DNA of 64,000 bases from Fuscovulum sp. (GCA_035192965.1 CP136571.1:2748501-2812500); one strand, 5' to 3'; numbered from the stretch's first letter, positions 17,213-26,011 are shown. A program made the numbers and translations. Notes: generated from the letters alone by a model not told the origin.

Positions 17213-17437
17213 TCACACCGGCATGTTATCGAAACCGTCCTCCTGCGTCGCCTCTTCCGCCAGCCGCCGCTGCGCGGCCTCGGCCTCGGTTTCCCCCGGC
17301 ACATCACCCGGCATCACCTGCGTCAACGCCTCCATCTCGGCCTTCAACAGCGCAAGCCCCATGGCCTGCCCCGCCGCCATCGCCTCGACCGCTTCACCCA
17401 TCAGCGCGGCCATGTCCGTCAATCCGGTCTTGGGCAT
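17213..17437 (-). CDS. Small acidic hypothetical protein
   Basis: 74 residues, acidic and Met/Ala/Glu-rich (TDMAALMGEAVEAMAAGQAMGLALLKAEMEALTQVMPG), predicted as one or two amphipathic helices and no membrane segment. A good GGAGG ribosome site lies 5-9 bases before the ATG at 17437. It follows the DksA-like gene by 11 bases and precedes the FadJ-like gene by 86, so it is probably co-transcribed with both. I do not recognise the family. A phasin-like or helper role is only a guess from its composition. Confidence 0.65.
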   Translation of the reverse strand: MPKTGLTDMAALMGEAVEAMAAGQAMGLALLKAEMEALTQVMPGDVPGETEAEAAQRRLAEEATQEDGFDNMPV

Positions 17438-17448
17438 CTTATCCTCCC

Positions 17449-17766
17449 TCACGCCGCGCAATCGCGGCAAAACGGCGTATAGGGCAGCACATCCAGACGG
17501 GCCGCCCCGATCTCTGCCCCGCATTTCGTACAGATGCCGTACTCGCCATCCGCGATCCGCCCCAGCGCCGCCGTGATCATCCGGCTTTCCTGCTGCGCGC
17601 TCAGCCCCATGCCCTCCAGCACCTCATCGCCTTCGCGCTCTGTCGCCAATTCTTCCCAATCGGCGGACTGGTGCGATTCCAGTTCCGTCTCGATTCCCGC
17701 CATGCGGGCGTTAAGATCGGCCAGCCGGGCCTCCAGCTGGGCCTTCCGGGCGGTAAGCGATGTCAT
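17449..17766 (-). CDS. DksA/TraR-family zinc-finger protein
   Basis: 105 residues. A coiled-coil N-terminal half (QLEARLADLNARMAGIETELESH) is followed by the C4 zinc finger CTKC-x17-CRDC at the C-terminus (ICTKCGAEIGAARL ... FCRDCAA). Proteins of this family enter the RNA polymerase secondary channel or act as general small zinc-ribbon proteins. It is shorter than DksA (about 150) and the DxxDxA tip motif is not evident, so it is probably a TraR-like or YbiI-like member rather than DksA itself. Its start at 17766 drops 14 unlikely residues. First gene of its operon. Confidence 0.85.
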   Translation of the reverse strand: MTSLTARKAQLEARLADLNARMAGIETELESHQSADWEELATEREGDEVLEGMGLSAQQESRMITAALGRIADGEYGICTKCGAEIGAARLDVLPYTPFCRDCAA

Positions 17767-17931
17767 CCTGCGTTCTCCCTGTCTGCGATGCCCGCCATCC
17801 TGCACCACCCGCCCTGCACCCGGCCTTGACCTTGATCAATCCACCTGCGGTTTTGATATATTCAGAACTTGTGATACATTTTCCGCACCCCATATTCTGG
17901 GCAGACCACAGCCAGGAAAGGACGCCGCCCG

Positions 17932-18807
17932 ATGCAAAGCCCTATTCAGGCATCCGTGCAGCCCTTCTTTGACGAGGCGACGAACACCCTCACCTACCTT
18001 GTGCAGGAACCTCAGGGCCGCGCCTGCGCCGTGATCGATTCCGTGCTGGATTTCGACTATGCCTCAGGGCGCACAGATACCCGGTCGGCCGATGCCGTGA
18101 TCGCCCATATCCGCGACCATGATCTTGATCTGCAATGGATTCTGGAAACCCATGTCCATGCAGACCACCTCTCTGCTGCGCCTTATATCCAGGAACGGCT
18201 GGGTGGGCGCATCGGGATTGGGGAACAGATCACCGTGGTGCAGGAAACCTTTGGCAAAATCTTCAACGAAGGCACCCGGTTTCAGCGCGACGGGTCGCAG
18301 TTCGACCGGCTGTTTTGCGATGGCGACAGCGTGATGATCGGCCAACTGCGCGGCGATGTGATGCACACGCCTGGCCACACTCCGGCCTGCCTTACCTATA
18401 TCTTCGGGGATGCGGCCTTTGTGGGCGACACGCTTTTCATGCCCGATTTCGGCACAGCGCGCTGCGATTTTCCCGGCGGCTCTGCGGCGGTGATGTATGA
18501 CAGCGTCCAGCGCATCCTGTCCCTGCCCGATGACACCCGCATCTTCGTAGGCCATGATTACAAGGCCCCGGGGCGCGAGGACTATGCTTGGGAAACCACC
18601 GTCGGCGCGCAAAAGGCGCTGAACGTCCATATCGGCGCGGGTCGCAGCCGGGATGACTTTATCGCCATGCGTCAGGCCCGCGACGCCACACTGGCGATGC
18701 CGCGGCTGATCATCCCGTCGCTTCAGGTCAACATGCGCGCCGGACAGATGCCCGAACCCGAAGACAATGGCACAAGCTATCTGAAGGTGCCCATAAACGG
18801 GCTCTAG
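17932..18807 (+). CDS. Persulfide dioxygenase-like MBL-fold hydrolase (Blh/ETHE1 type)
   Basis: 291 residues with the metallo-beta-lactamase signature HVHADH (H74, H76, D78, H79), then GHTPACLTY, GDTLFMPDFGTARCDFPGG and a late HDY motif. The FGTARCDFPGG stretch is specific to the ETHE1/SdoA/Blh group, which oxidises persulfides to sulfite with O2 at a single iron. It heads a run with two YeeE/YedE genes and a TIGR01244 sulfurtransferase, the usual sulfide-responsive set controlled by the ArsR-type BigR/SqrR. The regulator gene is not here. An AT-rich stretch at 17851-17885, with TTGATA at 17853, is the likely promoter/operator. Confidence 0.88.
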   Translation: MQSPIQASVQPFFDEATNTLTYLVQEPQGRACAVIDSVLDFDYASGRTDTRSADAVIAHIRDHDLDLQWILETHVHADHLSAAPYIQERLGGRIGIGEQITVVQETFGKIFNEGTRFQRDGSQFDRLFCDGDSVMIGQLRGDVMHTPGHTPACLTYIFGDAAFVGDTLFMPDFGTARCDFPGGSAAVMYDSVQRILSLPDDTRIFVGHDYKAPGREDYAWETTVGAQKALNVHIGAGRSRDDFIAMRQARDATLAMPRLIIPSLQVNMRAGQMPEPEDNGTSYLKVPINGL

Positions 18808-18927
18808 CGGCGGCGCTCGGGCCCCGCAAATCGGTTCCCTTCCAAGATCCCCGGGCGGCCCGGTTCGCCCCTTCCCGAAACACCACATCAACGCCGCAGC
18901 ACCAGCGGCAGACAGGCAGGATGGACG

Positions 18928-19356
18928 ATGTTCGATATCGCATGGCTTTGGGGCCTCGCAGGCGGGCTGCTGATCGGCGGCGCGGCGGCCCTTTTCCTTC
19001 TGGTCAATGGCCGCGTCATGGGCGCCTCTGGCATTGTCGGCGGTCTGGTCGATGGCACCGGCCGCGACAACCTCATGGAACGGCTGTCCTTCCTTGGCGG
19101 CCTGATCCTCGCCCCCGCCCTGCTTGCAGCGCTGTTCGGCGGAGCAGAGACGCACCTGACCGGCAACTGGACCGTGATCATCATCAGCGGCCTGCTCGTA
19201 GGGCTGGGCACGCGGCTGGCCAATGGCTGCACCTCGGGCCATGGCGTCTGCGGAATTTCGCGCCTGTCGCTGCGCAGCATCGTGGCCACCGTCTTCTACA
19301 TCCTTGCGGGGGGCATCGTCATGGTGCTGGCCCGCCACTTGCTGGGCTGGATCTGA
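18928..19356 (+). CDS. YeeE/YedE-family membrane protein (N-terminal-half type)
   Basis: 142 residues, four membrane segments, with the conserved motif NGCTSGHGVCGISRLSLRS. YeeE proteins take up thiosulfate through Cys-based relay sites. Here, as in many proteobacteria, the transporter is split in two genes; this one corresponds to the half with GCTSGHG. The second half starts 2 bases after its stop. In the sulfide operon the pair is thought to move thiosulfate or another sulfur species (established for E. coli YeeE, inferred here). Confidence 0.9.
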   Translation: MFDIAWLWGLAGGLLIGGAAALFLLVNGRVMGASGIVGGLVDGTGRDNLMERLSFLGGLILAPALLAALFGGAETHLTGNWTVIIISGLLVGLGTRLANGCTSGHGVCGISRLSLRSIVATVFYILAGGIVMVLARHLLGWI

Positions 19357-19358
19357 CC

Positions 19359-19799
19359 ATGAAACAAAGCCTGTTCTCCGCCCTCGCCGGGGCGATCTTC
19401 GGCATCGGTCTGCTGATTTCGGGCATGACCGATACCACCCGCGTGCAGGGTTGGCTGGATGGGTTCGGCGATTGGGATCCCACGCTCGCCTTCGTTCTGG
19501 GCGGTGCCCTGATCCCCATGGCCATCGCCTGGCGCGTCGCCGCACGTCGGCGCATCGCGGTTCTGGGGCGGACCATCCCGCTCCATCCCGGCGGCAGCAC
19601 CACCGATGCGCCGCTGGTCATCGGCTCTACGCTCTTCGGCGCAGGCTGGGCCCTGTCAGGCCTCTGCCCCGGCCCGGCCATGGCCTCGCTGGGTTGGGGC
19701 GGCACCGGCGGTCTGGTCTTCCTTATCGCCATGCTCGCGGGTATGGTCGCCGCACCCGCCGCCCGAACGCGGCTCGACCGGCTGGCGGCCGCACCTTGA
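19359..19799 (+). CDS. YeeE/YedE-family membrane protein (second half)
   Basis: 146 residues, four hydrophobic segments, with the family motif ALSGLCPGPAMASLG carrying the conserved Cys. It pairs with the preceding gene to form one split transporter; the start lies 2 bases after that gene's stop, implying coupled translation. The TIGR01244 gene begins 29 bases later. Confidence 0.9.
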   Translation: MKQSLFSALAGAIFGIGLLISGMTDTTRVQGWLDGFGDWDPTLAFVLGGALIPMAIAWRVAARRRIAVLGRTIPLHPGGSTTDAPLVIGSTLFGAGWALSGLCPGPAMASLGWGGTGGLVFLIAMLAGMVAAPAARTRLDRLAAAP

Positions 19800-19828
19800 G
19801 CGCCGCCACACAGACCGAGGAGTTGAGA

Positions 19829-20257
19829 ATGGATATCCGCGCCCTGACGCCCAGCTATGCCGTGTCGCCCCAGATCGACCCTGCCGATCTGCCCGCGATC
19901 AAGGCGGCCGGATACACCACCATCATCGACAACCGCCCTGATGGCGAGATTCCGCCCGACCTGCACACCGATGTGATGCGCAGCGCGGCCGAGGCACTGG
20001 GTCTGGCCTTCGTCGCCAATCCGGTGATCGGCGGGGCGATGACGATGGACAATGTCACCGCCCAGCGTGCCGCCATTCAGGCCGCCTCCGGCCCGGTCTT
20101 TGCCTATTGTGCCAGCGGCAACCGCTCGTCGGTGGTCTGGGCGCTGGCCCATGCGGGCCAGATGCCTGCGGATGATCTGATCGGCATCCCCGCCCGCTTC
20201 GGCTATCAGCTCGACCATCTGCGCCCCACGCTGGAAAGCCTTGCCCAACAAGGCTGA
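19829..20257 (+). CDS. TIGR01244-family sulfurtransferase / phosphatase-like protein
   Basis: 142 residues of the DUF442 fold, related to dual-specificity phosphatases and rhodanese-like proteins. The active loop reads YCASGNRSS with the nucleophile C94 followed by the conserved Arg, and the N-terminal PDGEIP region fits the family. These proteins are often fused to, or next to, the persulfide dioxygenase and are believed to carry sulfane sulfur. GAGGAGTTGAG before the ATG at 19829 supports the start. Last gene of the sulfide operon. Confidence 0.88.
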   Translation: MDIRALTPSYAVSPQIDPADLPAIKAAGYTTIIDNRPDGEIPPDLHTDVMRSAAEALGLAFVANPVIGGAMTMDNVTAQRAAIQAASGPVFAYCASGNRSSVVWALAHAGQMPADDLIGIPARFGYQLDHLRPTLESLAQQG

Positions 20258-20283
20258 CAGGGCCGCGCCAAACCGCCCCCGCG

Positions 20284-21201
20284 TCATGATCGCCGCTCTG
20301 CCAGTGCGGCGGTCTGCGCAGGCGGGGCCGTCTCCGCCGCCTCAGCCGCCAGCCGCACCGCCCGCAGGTTTCCCTGTCGGCCCAGTTTGCCGGACCCGAC
20401 CTTGCGGCCATCCATCCCTTCCAGGGCGATCCGTCCGATTTCAGCCCGGGGCAGCGCGATCTCCTGTCCCACCTGCAACGCCATCACCGCACCCAAAGGC
20501 AGCGACAGCCGCGACAGCACCGCCACCAGCCGCGCCTCGGCCCCGGCCACCTGCGCGACCAGCGCCTCGGTAAACCGCCCATCCTGCGCAGGCGGCAAGG
20601 CCAGCCCCCCCACCGCGCGCCCTTCCGGAATGGCCAGCATCATGGGGCCGCCCCGTGCGCCAAGGGCAAGGTCAACCTCTGCCACCAAAAGCCGATAGGG
20701 CACATCCTCCAGCAGCAGCGACAGGCCGCGCCCGCCATCCACCGTGGCCGCAAAGCGAAACCCCCGCGCCCATTCGGAAAGGCCGGTCTCGCTGGCCCCC
20801 GCCTCCAGCCCGGCCAACGACCGGTCCAGCACCGGGGCCAGCAGCGCCGCATCCGTGCGCGTCGGGCGCCGCGCCGCCGCGCGATCTGCCGCGCGATCCA
20901 CCGCCGTGACAGCCCCGGTCGTCATCGCCTCGACCATACCGGCCATCAACCCGGCATCCAGAACCGCAACCCCCGTCGCCTCCCCCGCCCCTTCATCCAA
21001 GGCACAGATCAGCGCGGGTTCGGGCAGCATCTCCACCAGTTCGGCCAGACTGCGCCGCTCCACGCGAAAGCCGGACAGGCGCAGCGGAACCCCCATCTCT
21101 TCCTGCGCGGCCCGCGCCAACGCCAGCGACCACAGCCGGGACAATGCCCCGCTGTCTTCTGCCGCAGCGCCACCTGCGCGCTTCATCCGCACCAAAGCCA
21201 T
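20284..21201 (-). CDS. FliM/FliN-like (SpoA-domain) protein, orphan
   Basis: About 305 residues. The last ~90 residues (SLPLGAVMALQVGQEIALPRAEIGRIALEGMDGRKVGSGKLGRQGNLRAVRL) match a SpoA surface-presentation domain: shape LxVGDxIxL, a short turn, then GxLGxxxGxxAVRI. The N-terminal part is Ala/Arg/Leu-rich and resembles the FliM middle domain only weakly. Flagellar C-ring proteins and type III secretion proteins use this domain. No other flagellar gene is near; it is the last gene of the kinase operon, 54 bases after the histidine kinase. A role linking the kinase to motility is inference. Start at 21201 (MALVRMKRAGG) is the likeliest. Confidence 0.72.
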   Translation of the reverse strand: MALVRMKRAGGAAAEDSGALSRLWSLALARAAQEEMGVPLRLSGFRVERRSLAELVEMLPEPALICALDEGAGEATGVAVLDAGLMAGMVEAMTTGAVTAVDRAADRAAARRPTRTDAALLAPVLDRSLAGLEAGASETGLSEWARGFRFAATVDGGRGLSLLLEDVPYRLLVAEVDLALGARGGPMMLAIPEGRAVGGLALPPAQDGRFTEALVAQVAGAEARLVAVLSRLSLPLGAVMALQVGQEIALPRAEIGRIALEGMDGRKVGSGKLGRQGNLRAVRLAAEAAETAPPAQTAALAERRS

Positions 21202-21255
21202 TCGCCGATCCCGCACCTGTTTGGCGCAGGATGCCCGCAATCTGCCAAGAAAGGG

Positions 21256-23943
21256 TTAAGCCGCCTGCTGTTCCAGCCGCAGCGGCAGCGTCACCCGAAA
21301 CGCCGCCCCGCCCTGCCCGGGCAAATAGCCGATGGTCCCGCCCAGATTGGCCATCACCTCGCGGCAGATCGCCAATCCCAGCCCCGCCCCCCCGGCCCGG
21401 GTCTGGTCCGTCAGCCGGGCGAACTTCTCGAAGATGATTCCCTGGCTCTGTTTCGGGATGCCCGATCCGTTATCCACGAAATCCACCGACACCCGCCCTG
21501 CCCGTTGCCGCACCGTAATCTTCAACTCCGGCGCCTCCGCGTCGCAGTACTTCCGGGCGTTGGAAATCAGGTTGATGAACACCTGCACCAGCCGGTCCGC
21601 ATCTGTGCGGACAAACAGGTTTTCGCTCGGCAAATCGCGGTGGATCTCGAACACCCGCTCGGGCCGCGTATGGCCGGCCGATGCCAGCGCCCGGTCGATC
21701 AGTTGCTGGATATTGGCAAGGCTCAGGTTCAACTGCACCGATCCGTTTTCCAGCACGCTCAGATCCAGCAGGTCATCCAGCAGCCGCGTCAGCCGGATCG
21801 CCTCTTCATGGATGATCCGCCCGTAATTCGCCACCATTTCGGGGGGAAGGTCGCCTTCGGTCAATATCTCGGAAAAGGCGCGGATGGATGTCATCGGCGT
21901 GCGCAATTCATGGCTGATCTGGCTTAGGAATGCATCCTTCTGCACCGACAATTGCGTCAGCTTTTCATTCGCCTCGCGCAACTGCCGTGCGGTGCGGGTC
22001 AACTCCTCGCGCTGGCTTTCCAACTCGGCCGAATATTCCATGATCTGCGCGGTCTCATTGGCCACCGCCATCAGATCCTCGACCGAAACCGTCGCGCGCC
22101 CGACGATCTGGCTGATCATCGCATGCGCCGTCGCCGCCCCCACGGACCCCGCCAGCCGCCGTTCCAGCCCCGCCACAAAATCCGGCGTCGCATCGGGCAG
22201 GTATCCGTCCTTGCCCTGCCCCCGCGCCTCGGCGGCGAACACCGCCAACGCCGCCTCCTTGCCTAGAATCCGTTGCGTCATCACCAGCAGCGCCTCCGGT
22301 TCCGCCCGCCCGCGCGCCCATCCCTGCGGCCCCGACGCCTCCGCATCGAACACGTTCACAAAGGCCGCGCCCTGCATCCGCTCCACCGGCCCCGGAAAGG
22401 TGAACAGCGACACCCCGCAGAACGCCACGGTGTTCAGCACCATCGACCAGAACAGCGCATGTAAAAGCGGGTCCATCCCTTCCACCCCAAACAGCGCTTG
22501 CGGCCGCAGCCAGCCGATCCCGCCCAGCCCCTGTTCAAACACCGCAACCGACAACGCCGCCCCCGGCCCAAAGGACGGCAGGTACAACGTATAGGCCCAG
22601 ACGGCAAAACCCGTCACCAGCCCCGCCACCGCCCCCATCCGCGTGGCCCCGCGCCAGTAGAGCCCCCCGATCAGAACAGGCAACACCTGCGCCACGCCGA
22701 CAAAGGCAATCAACCCGATCGCCGCCAGCGCCGCCGACCCGCCCGAGAGGCGATAATACATGTATCCCAGCGTCAGCACCGCCACGATCGCCAGCCGCCG
22801 CGACAGGATCACGATCCGCCGCACATCCCCCGACATCGCCGCCTTGGGCCGCAGCTTCAGCCAGATCGGCATCACCACATGGTTCGAAACCATGGTCGCC
22901 AGCGCGATGCTTTCCACGATCACCATGGATGTGGCGCTGGAAAACCCGCCCAGGAAGGCCAGCATCGCCAGCGTTCCCTGCCCTTCGGCCAGCGGCAGGG
23001 TCAGCATGAACATGTCGGGGTTGGAACCCGCAGGCATCCGCTCCAGCCCCATCACCGCGATGGGCACGATGAACAGGCTCATCAACAGCAGATAAAGCGG
23101 AAAGGCCCAGCTTGCCCGCGCCATGTGGCGCTCTTCGCCATCCTCGACGATCATCACCTGAAACATGCGCGGCAGACAGATCACCGCCGCCCCGGACACA
23201 AAGATCAGCCCGGCCCACCGCCCCGGCTGCAAGTCCCAATCCGCGATGGATGAGGCATCGATCCGCTCGATCATCTCTGCCGGCCCCCCGGCCAACCCCC
23301 AGACCACGAATATCCCCACCGCCAGCAGCGCCACCAGCTTGACCACCGCCTCCACCGCGATGGCCAACACCACGCCGTGATGCTGTTCCTTGGCGTCCAG
23401 ATTCCGCGTCCCGAACAGGATGGTGAACAAGGCCAGCCCCCCTGCCACCCAGATGGCGGTGGAATCCCGGTCCGGCAGCGCCCAGCCTTCCGGCGTCTCA
23501 CTGGCAAAGACGCCGAAAGACAGCGTCACTGATTGCAGTTGCAACGCGATATAAGGCGTCGCCGCCACCACAGCGAGCAGCGTCACCACCACCCCAAGCA
23601 GGTTCGATTTGCCAAACCGCGATGAAATCAGGTCGGCAATCGACGTCACCCTTTGCTGCCGCCCGATCACCACCAGCTTGCGCAACAAAAGCCACCAGCC
23701 CACGAAAACCAGCGTCGGCCCAAGATAGATGGTCACAAACTCCAGCCCCGACCGCGCCGCATAGCCCACCGCGCCATAAAACGTCCAGGCCGTGCAATAG
23801 ATCGACAGCGATAAGGTGTAGATCATTGGTGACCGCAACCACCCGATCCGCCCCATCGCTGCCCGCCGCTCGGCCAGAAAGGCCACAAGGAACAGAAAGG
23901 CCACATAGGCCAGGCAGGACAGCACAAGGATGTTAAAGGGCAT
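21256..23943 (-). CDS. Sodium:solute-symporter-fused sensor histidine kinase (CbrA-like)
   Basis: 895 residues. The first ~530 are a 12-13-segment SSSF/PutP-like membrane domain (IYCTAWTFYGAVGYAARSGLEF at the start). A linker and coiled coil follow (about 590-650), then a HisKA domain with the phospho-His in FLSQISHELRTPMTSIRAFSEIL near residue 665, and an HATPase_c domain with N (NLISNARKYC), G1 (DNGSGIP) and G2 (GGAGLGLAI) boxes. CbrA-type kinases couple substrate transport or sensing to a response regulator. The cognate regulator gene lies upstream in the same operon, with an 88-residue membrane protein between. Ligand unknown. Confidence 0.92.
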   Translation of the reverse strand: MPFNILVLSCLAYVAFLFLVAFLAERRAAMGRIGWLRSPMIYTLSLSIYCTAWTFYGAVGYAARSGLEFVTIYLGPTLVFVGWWLLLRKLVVIGRQQRVTSIADLISSRFGKSNLLGVVVTLLAVVAATPYIALQLQSVTLSFGVFASETPEGWALPDRDSTAIWVAGGLALFTILFGTRNLDAKEQHHGVVLAIAVEAVVKLVALLAVGIFVVWGLAGGPAEMIERIDASSIADWDLQPGRWAGLIFVSGAAVICLPRMFQVMIVEDGEERHMARASWAFPLYLLLMSLFIVPIAVMGLERMPAGSNPDMFMLTLPLAEGQGTLAMLAFLGGFSSATSMVIVESIALATMVSNHVVMPIWLKLRPKAAMSGDVRRIVILSRRLAIVAVLTLGYMYYRLSGGSAALAAIGLIAFVGVAQVLPVLIGGLYWRGATRMGAVAGLVTGFAVWAYTLYLPSFGPGAALSVAVFEQGLGGIGWLRPQALFGVEGMDPLLHALFWSMVLNTVAFCGVSLFTFPGPVERMQGAAFVNVFDAEASGPQGWARGRAEPEALLVMTQRILGKEAALAVFAAEARGQGKDGYLPDATPDFVAGLERRLAGSVGAATAHAMISQIVGRATVSVEDLMAVANETAQIMEYSAELESQREELTRTARQLREANEKLTQLSVQKDAFLSQISHELRTPMTSIRAFSEILTEGDLPPEMVANYGRIIHEEAIRLTRLLDDLLDLSVLENGSVQLNLSLANIQQLIDRALASAGHTRPERVFEIHRDLPSENLFVRTDADRLVQVFINLISNARKYCDAEAPELKITVRQRAGRVSVDFVDNGSGIPKQSQGIIFEKFARLTDQTRAGGAGLGLAICREVMANLGGTIGYLPGQGGAAFRVTLPLRLEQQAA

Positions 23944-23945
23944 GG

Positions 23946-24212
23946 CTAGCGCTCCTCGCCCTCATCCTCGGCGCTTTCCTCGGCCAGCCCCGGCGCCATC
24001 AGCGCCGCCACCAGCACCAGCCCGAACCAGACAGCGAACAGATAGATGCCGTCCCGCGCCGTATCGGCCTGCGCCGTATCACCCGGCGACCACAGGATCG
24101 GCACCAGAAGCAACAGCGCCCCAAGGATCGGCAACATCCGGGCCCCATCGCGCAGCCGCCGCTTGCGATAGCTTCCGCGCTTCAGGAACAAAGGCGCGCG
24201 CGGCCGCCTCAT
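23946..24212 (-). CDS. Small membrane protein of the kinase operon
   Basis: 88 residues: a basic N-terminus (RRPRAPLFLKRGSYRKRR), two hydrophobic segments (MLPILGALLLLVPILW and IYLFAVWFGLVLVAALMAPG) and an acidic tail EESAEDEGEER. The ATG overlaps the stop codon of the response regulator (ATGA) and the kinase gene starts 3 bases after its stop, so it is translationally coupled to both. Positions like this are common for small proteins annotated only as hypothetical beside CbrA-like kinases. No function is proposed. Confidence 0.75.
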   Translation of the reverse strand: MRRPRAPLFLKRGSYRKRRLRDGARMLPILGALLLLVPILWSPGDTAQADTARDGIYLFAVWFGLVLVAALMAPGLAEESAEDEGEER

Positions 24213-24577
24213 CGCGCCACCAATTCCCGAACCGAGGCAAGGATTTCGGCATTGGAAAAGGGCTTGGTCATGAACCGGCTCACCCCGGCGCGTTCCGCGG
24301 CCTCACGGTCGCGCCCCTGCCCCTTGGCCGTCAGCATCAGCACCGGCACCGCCTCTGTCGCCGGATCGGCCCGGATCGCCTCCAGCACCTCCAGCCCCGA
24401 ACAGCTTGGCAGCATCAGATCGAGGATCACCAGATCATGGCGCGCGGCCCGCACGGCCTCGGCCGCGCCGATCCCGTCCGTCATGGTCGACACCTGCCAA
24501 CCATCCCGGCTCAGGATGAACCGGATCGCCTCGGCAATATTCGGCTCGTCCTCGATCAGCAGAACATGGCTCGCCAT
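24209..24577 (-). CDS. Single-domain response regulator
   Basis: 122 residues, a receiver domain only: acidic pocket E9-D10-E11, phospho-acceptor D53 in LVILDLMLP, T83 and K105 in TKPFS. There is no DNA-binding or enzymatic output, so like CheY it acts by protein contact or within a phosphorelay. First gene of the operon with the membrane protein, the SSSF-type kinase and the SpoA-domain protein. The start is set at MASHVLLIEDEP, preceded by GGGGGAGAG. Confidence 0.9.
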   Translation of the reverse strand: MASHVLLIEDEPNIAEAIRFILSRDGWQVSTMTDGIGAAEAVRAARHDLVILDLMLPSCSGLEVLEAIRADPATEAVPVLMLTAKGQGRDREAAERAGVSRFMTKPFSNAEILASVRELVAR

Positions 24578-24697
24578 TCCGCTCTCTCCCCCTGTTCGGC
24601 CCTGGCGCATCTGCTGCGCGCCTCATCCTCCGGCCTGTCGTGACGATGCGCAATTCCGCGCCCTGTGTCAAAAGCCATTCACCCCGGCGCGGGCCAA

Positions 24698-26011
24698 TCA
24701 CTCCGCCTCGCCCATGATCGAAGGCTCCCGCCGGGCCGGACAGTCCGTCCGCGCGCAGACCCGGCAACTCGTCCCCACCTGCTGCGCCGCCACACCCGTC
24801 GCAGTCCCCTCCAGCGGCCAGATCAGCATCGCCGCCTCGCGCAGCTCCACCCCGCCAAGCCCCTCGGGATGGCGCAGATCACACCAGGCCAGCGCCCGGA
24901 ACCGCCGCGCGCCGCGCCCCACCGTCACCAGATCGGCCAGCACCGGGCTGCCCGGCCGCCCCAGTGCCGCGAAAATCGGCCAAAGCGGGCAGGCCGCCCC
25001 AAAGCGCGGCACGGCGAATCCCTCGGCTGGCTTGCGAAACGTCATCGTCCCCGACCCGTCACAGACCACCAACCCCGCCGTCGCCCCCGGTCGCAACGCC
25101 ATCCGTCGCATGACCGCCACCACGGACAGCCCCGTCATCTGCGCAATCCGCAGCGGATCGCGCCCCGCATCGCCCGCCTGCGCCCCTTCCGCCTCCAGCA
25201 TCTCCAAAGGCAGCGCCGCCGCCTCTGCCGCCGCCCGCGCAACCCAGTCGCGCGCCAGAACCCGCGCGCCCCCCGACACCAGCCCCGCCACCTCGTGCAG
25301 CACCGCCTCCGGCCCCGCGCCACCCGGCTCCAGTTCCGGCACATGCCAGCCCCGACCCGCCAGCCAGGCCTCAAGCTCCTCTTGCGGCGCAGCGATCCCC
25401 TGCACGCCCGCCTGCTCGGACCCGTCCAGATAGGCCACCAGCGCCTCCGACCCCGCCGCCAACCGTTCGCTGTCGGCAAACAGATTGCGCAGGAACCGCT
25501 CGCGCCATTCGGGGGCAATCTCGCCCGGCTCGGCCAGAATCTCCGCCGTCGACCGCACCGATGACACCGCCGACAGCATTTCATGCAACGATGCCGACAG
25601 ATGCGGGTCATGCGTCATGCGGTCGTTCAGCGCCTCCACCGCCCGCTCCAGCCCCGCCGCCCGCCGCTCCAGCGCGATAAGCGCCTCCGCCCAGCCCGGA
25701 AACCGCCCGGCAAATTCCTCAACCCGGTCCAGTTCCGCCCCGGTCCCCTCACCCGCCGCCGCCGCCGCCGCCGCCGCGCGCAGATCCTCCAGAAGCGTGC
25801 CGCCCGCACCTTCGCGCAGCGCCGCCAACGGCATGCCCAACACACCGGCCAGCGCTTCCAGCACCTCTGCCGTCACCCGCCGTCGGTTATGTTCGATCAG
25901 GTTCAGATAGGATGCAGAAACCCCCGCCTCGCGGGCCACATCGGCCTGCCGCAGCCCCAGCGCCAACCGCCGCTCTCGCAACCGCGTCCCTGTCAGCGCC
26001 GACATCGGCAT
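24698..26011 (-). CDS. ScfR-like XRE-family regulator with HisKA-like middle segment
   Basis: 437 residues. The Xre helix-turn-helix is at 5-62 (RLRERRLALGLRQADVAREAGVSASYLNLIEHNRR). An Ala-rich linker, encoded by a GCC-repeat tract near 25755, follows. Residues 138-197 resemble a kinase dimerisation hairpin (SLHEMLSAVSSVRSTAEIL with H143). The C-terminal third resembles DUF2083/ScfR, with a terminal Cys cluster CRVCARTDC. ScfR/RamB regulators control acetate and short-chain acyl-CoA metabolism in response to CoA-linked signals, so that role is likely. Two ATGs, 26011 and 26005, are possible starts. Single gene, downstream of an intergenic repeat. Confidence 0.82.
   Translation of the reverse strand: MPMSALTGTRLRERRLALGLRQADVAREAGVSASYLNLIEHNRRRVTAEVLEALAGVLGMPLAALREGAGGTLLEDLRAAAAAAAAGEGTGAELDRVEEFAGRFPGWAEALIALERRAAGLERAVEALNDRMTHDPHLSASLHEMLSAVSSVRSTAEILAEPGEIAPEWRERFLRNLFADSERLAAGSEALVAYLDGSEQAGVQGIAAPQEELEAWLAGRGWHVPELEPGGAGPEAVLHEVAGLVSGGARVLARDWVARAAAEAAALPLEMLEAEGAQAGDAGRDPLRIAQMTGLSVVAVMRRMALRPGATAGLVVCDGSGTMTFRKPAEGFAVPRFGAACPLWPIFAALGRPGSPVLADLVTVGRGARRFRALAWCDLRHPEGLGGVELREAAMLIWPLEGTATGVAAQQVGTSCRVCARTDCPARREPSIMGEAE

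Noticed and set aside
17213..17766. The zinc-finger protein as canonical DksA
   Set aside because: It is about 105 residues instead of about 150 and no DxxDxA tip motif is visible.
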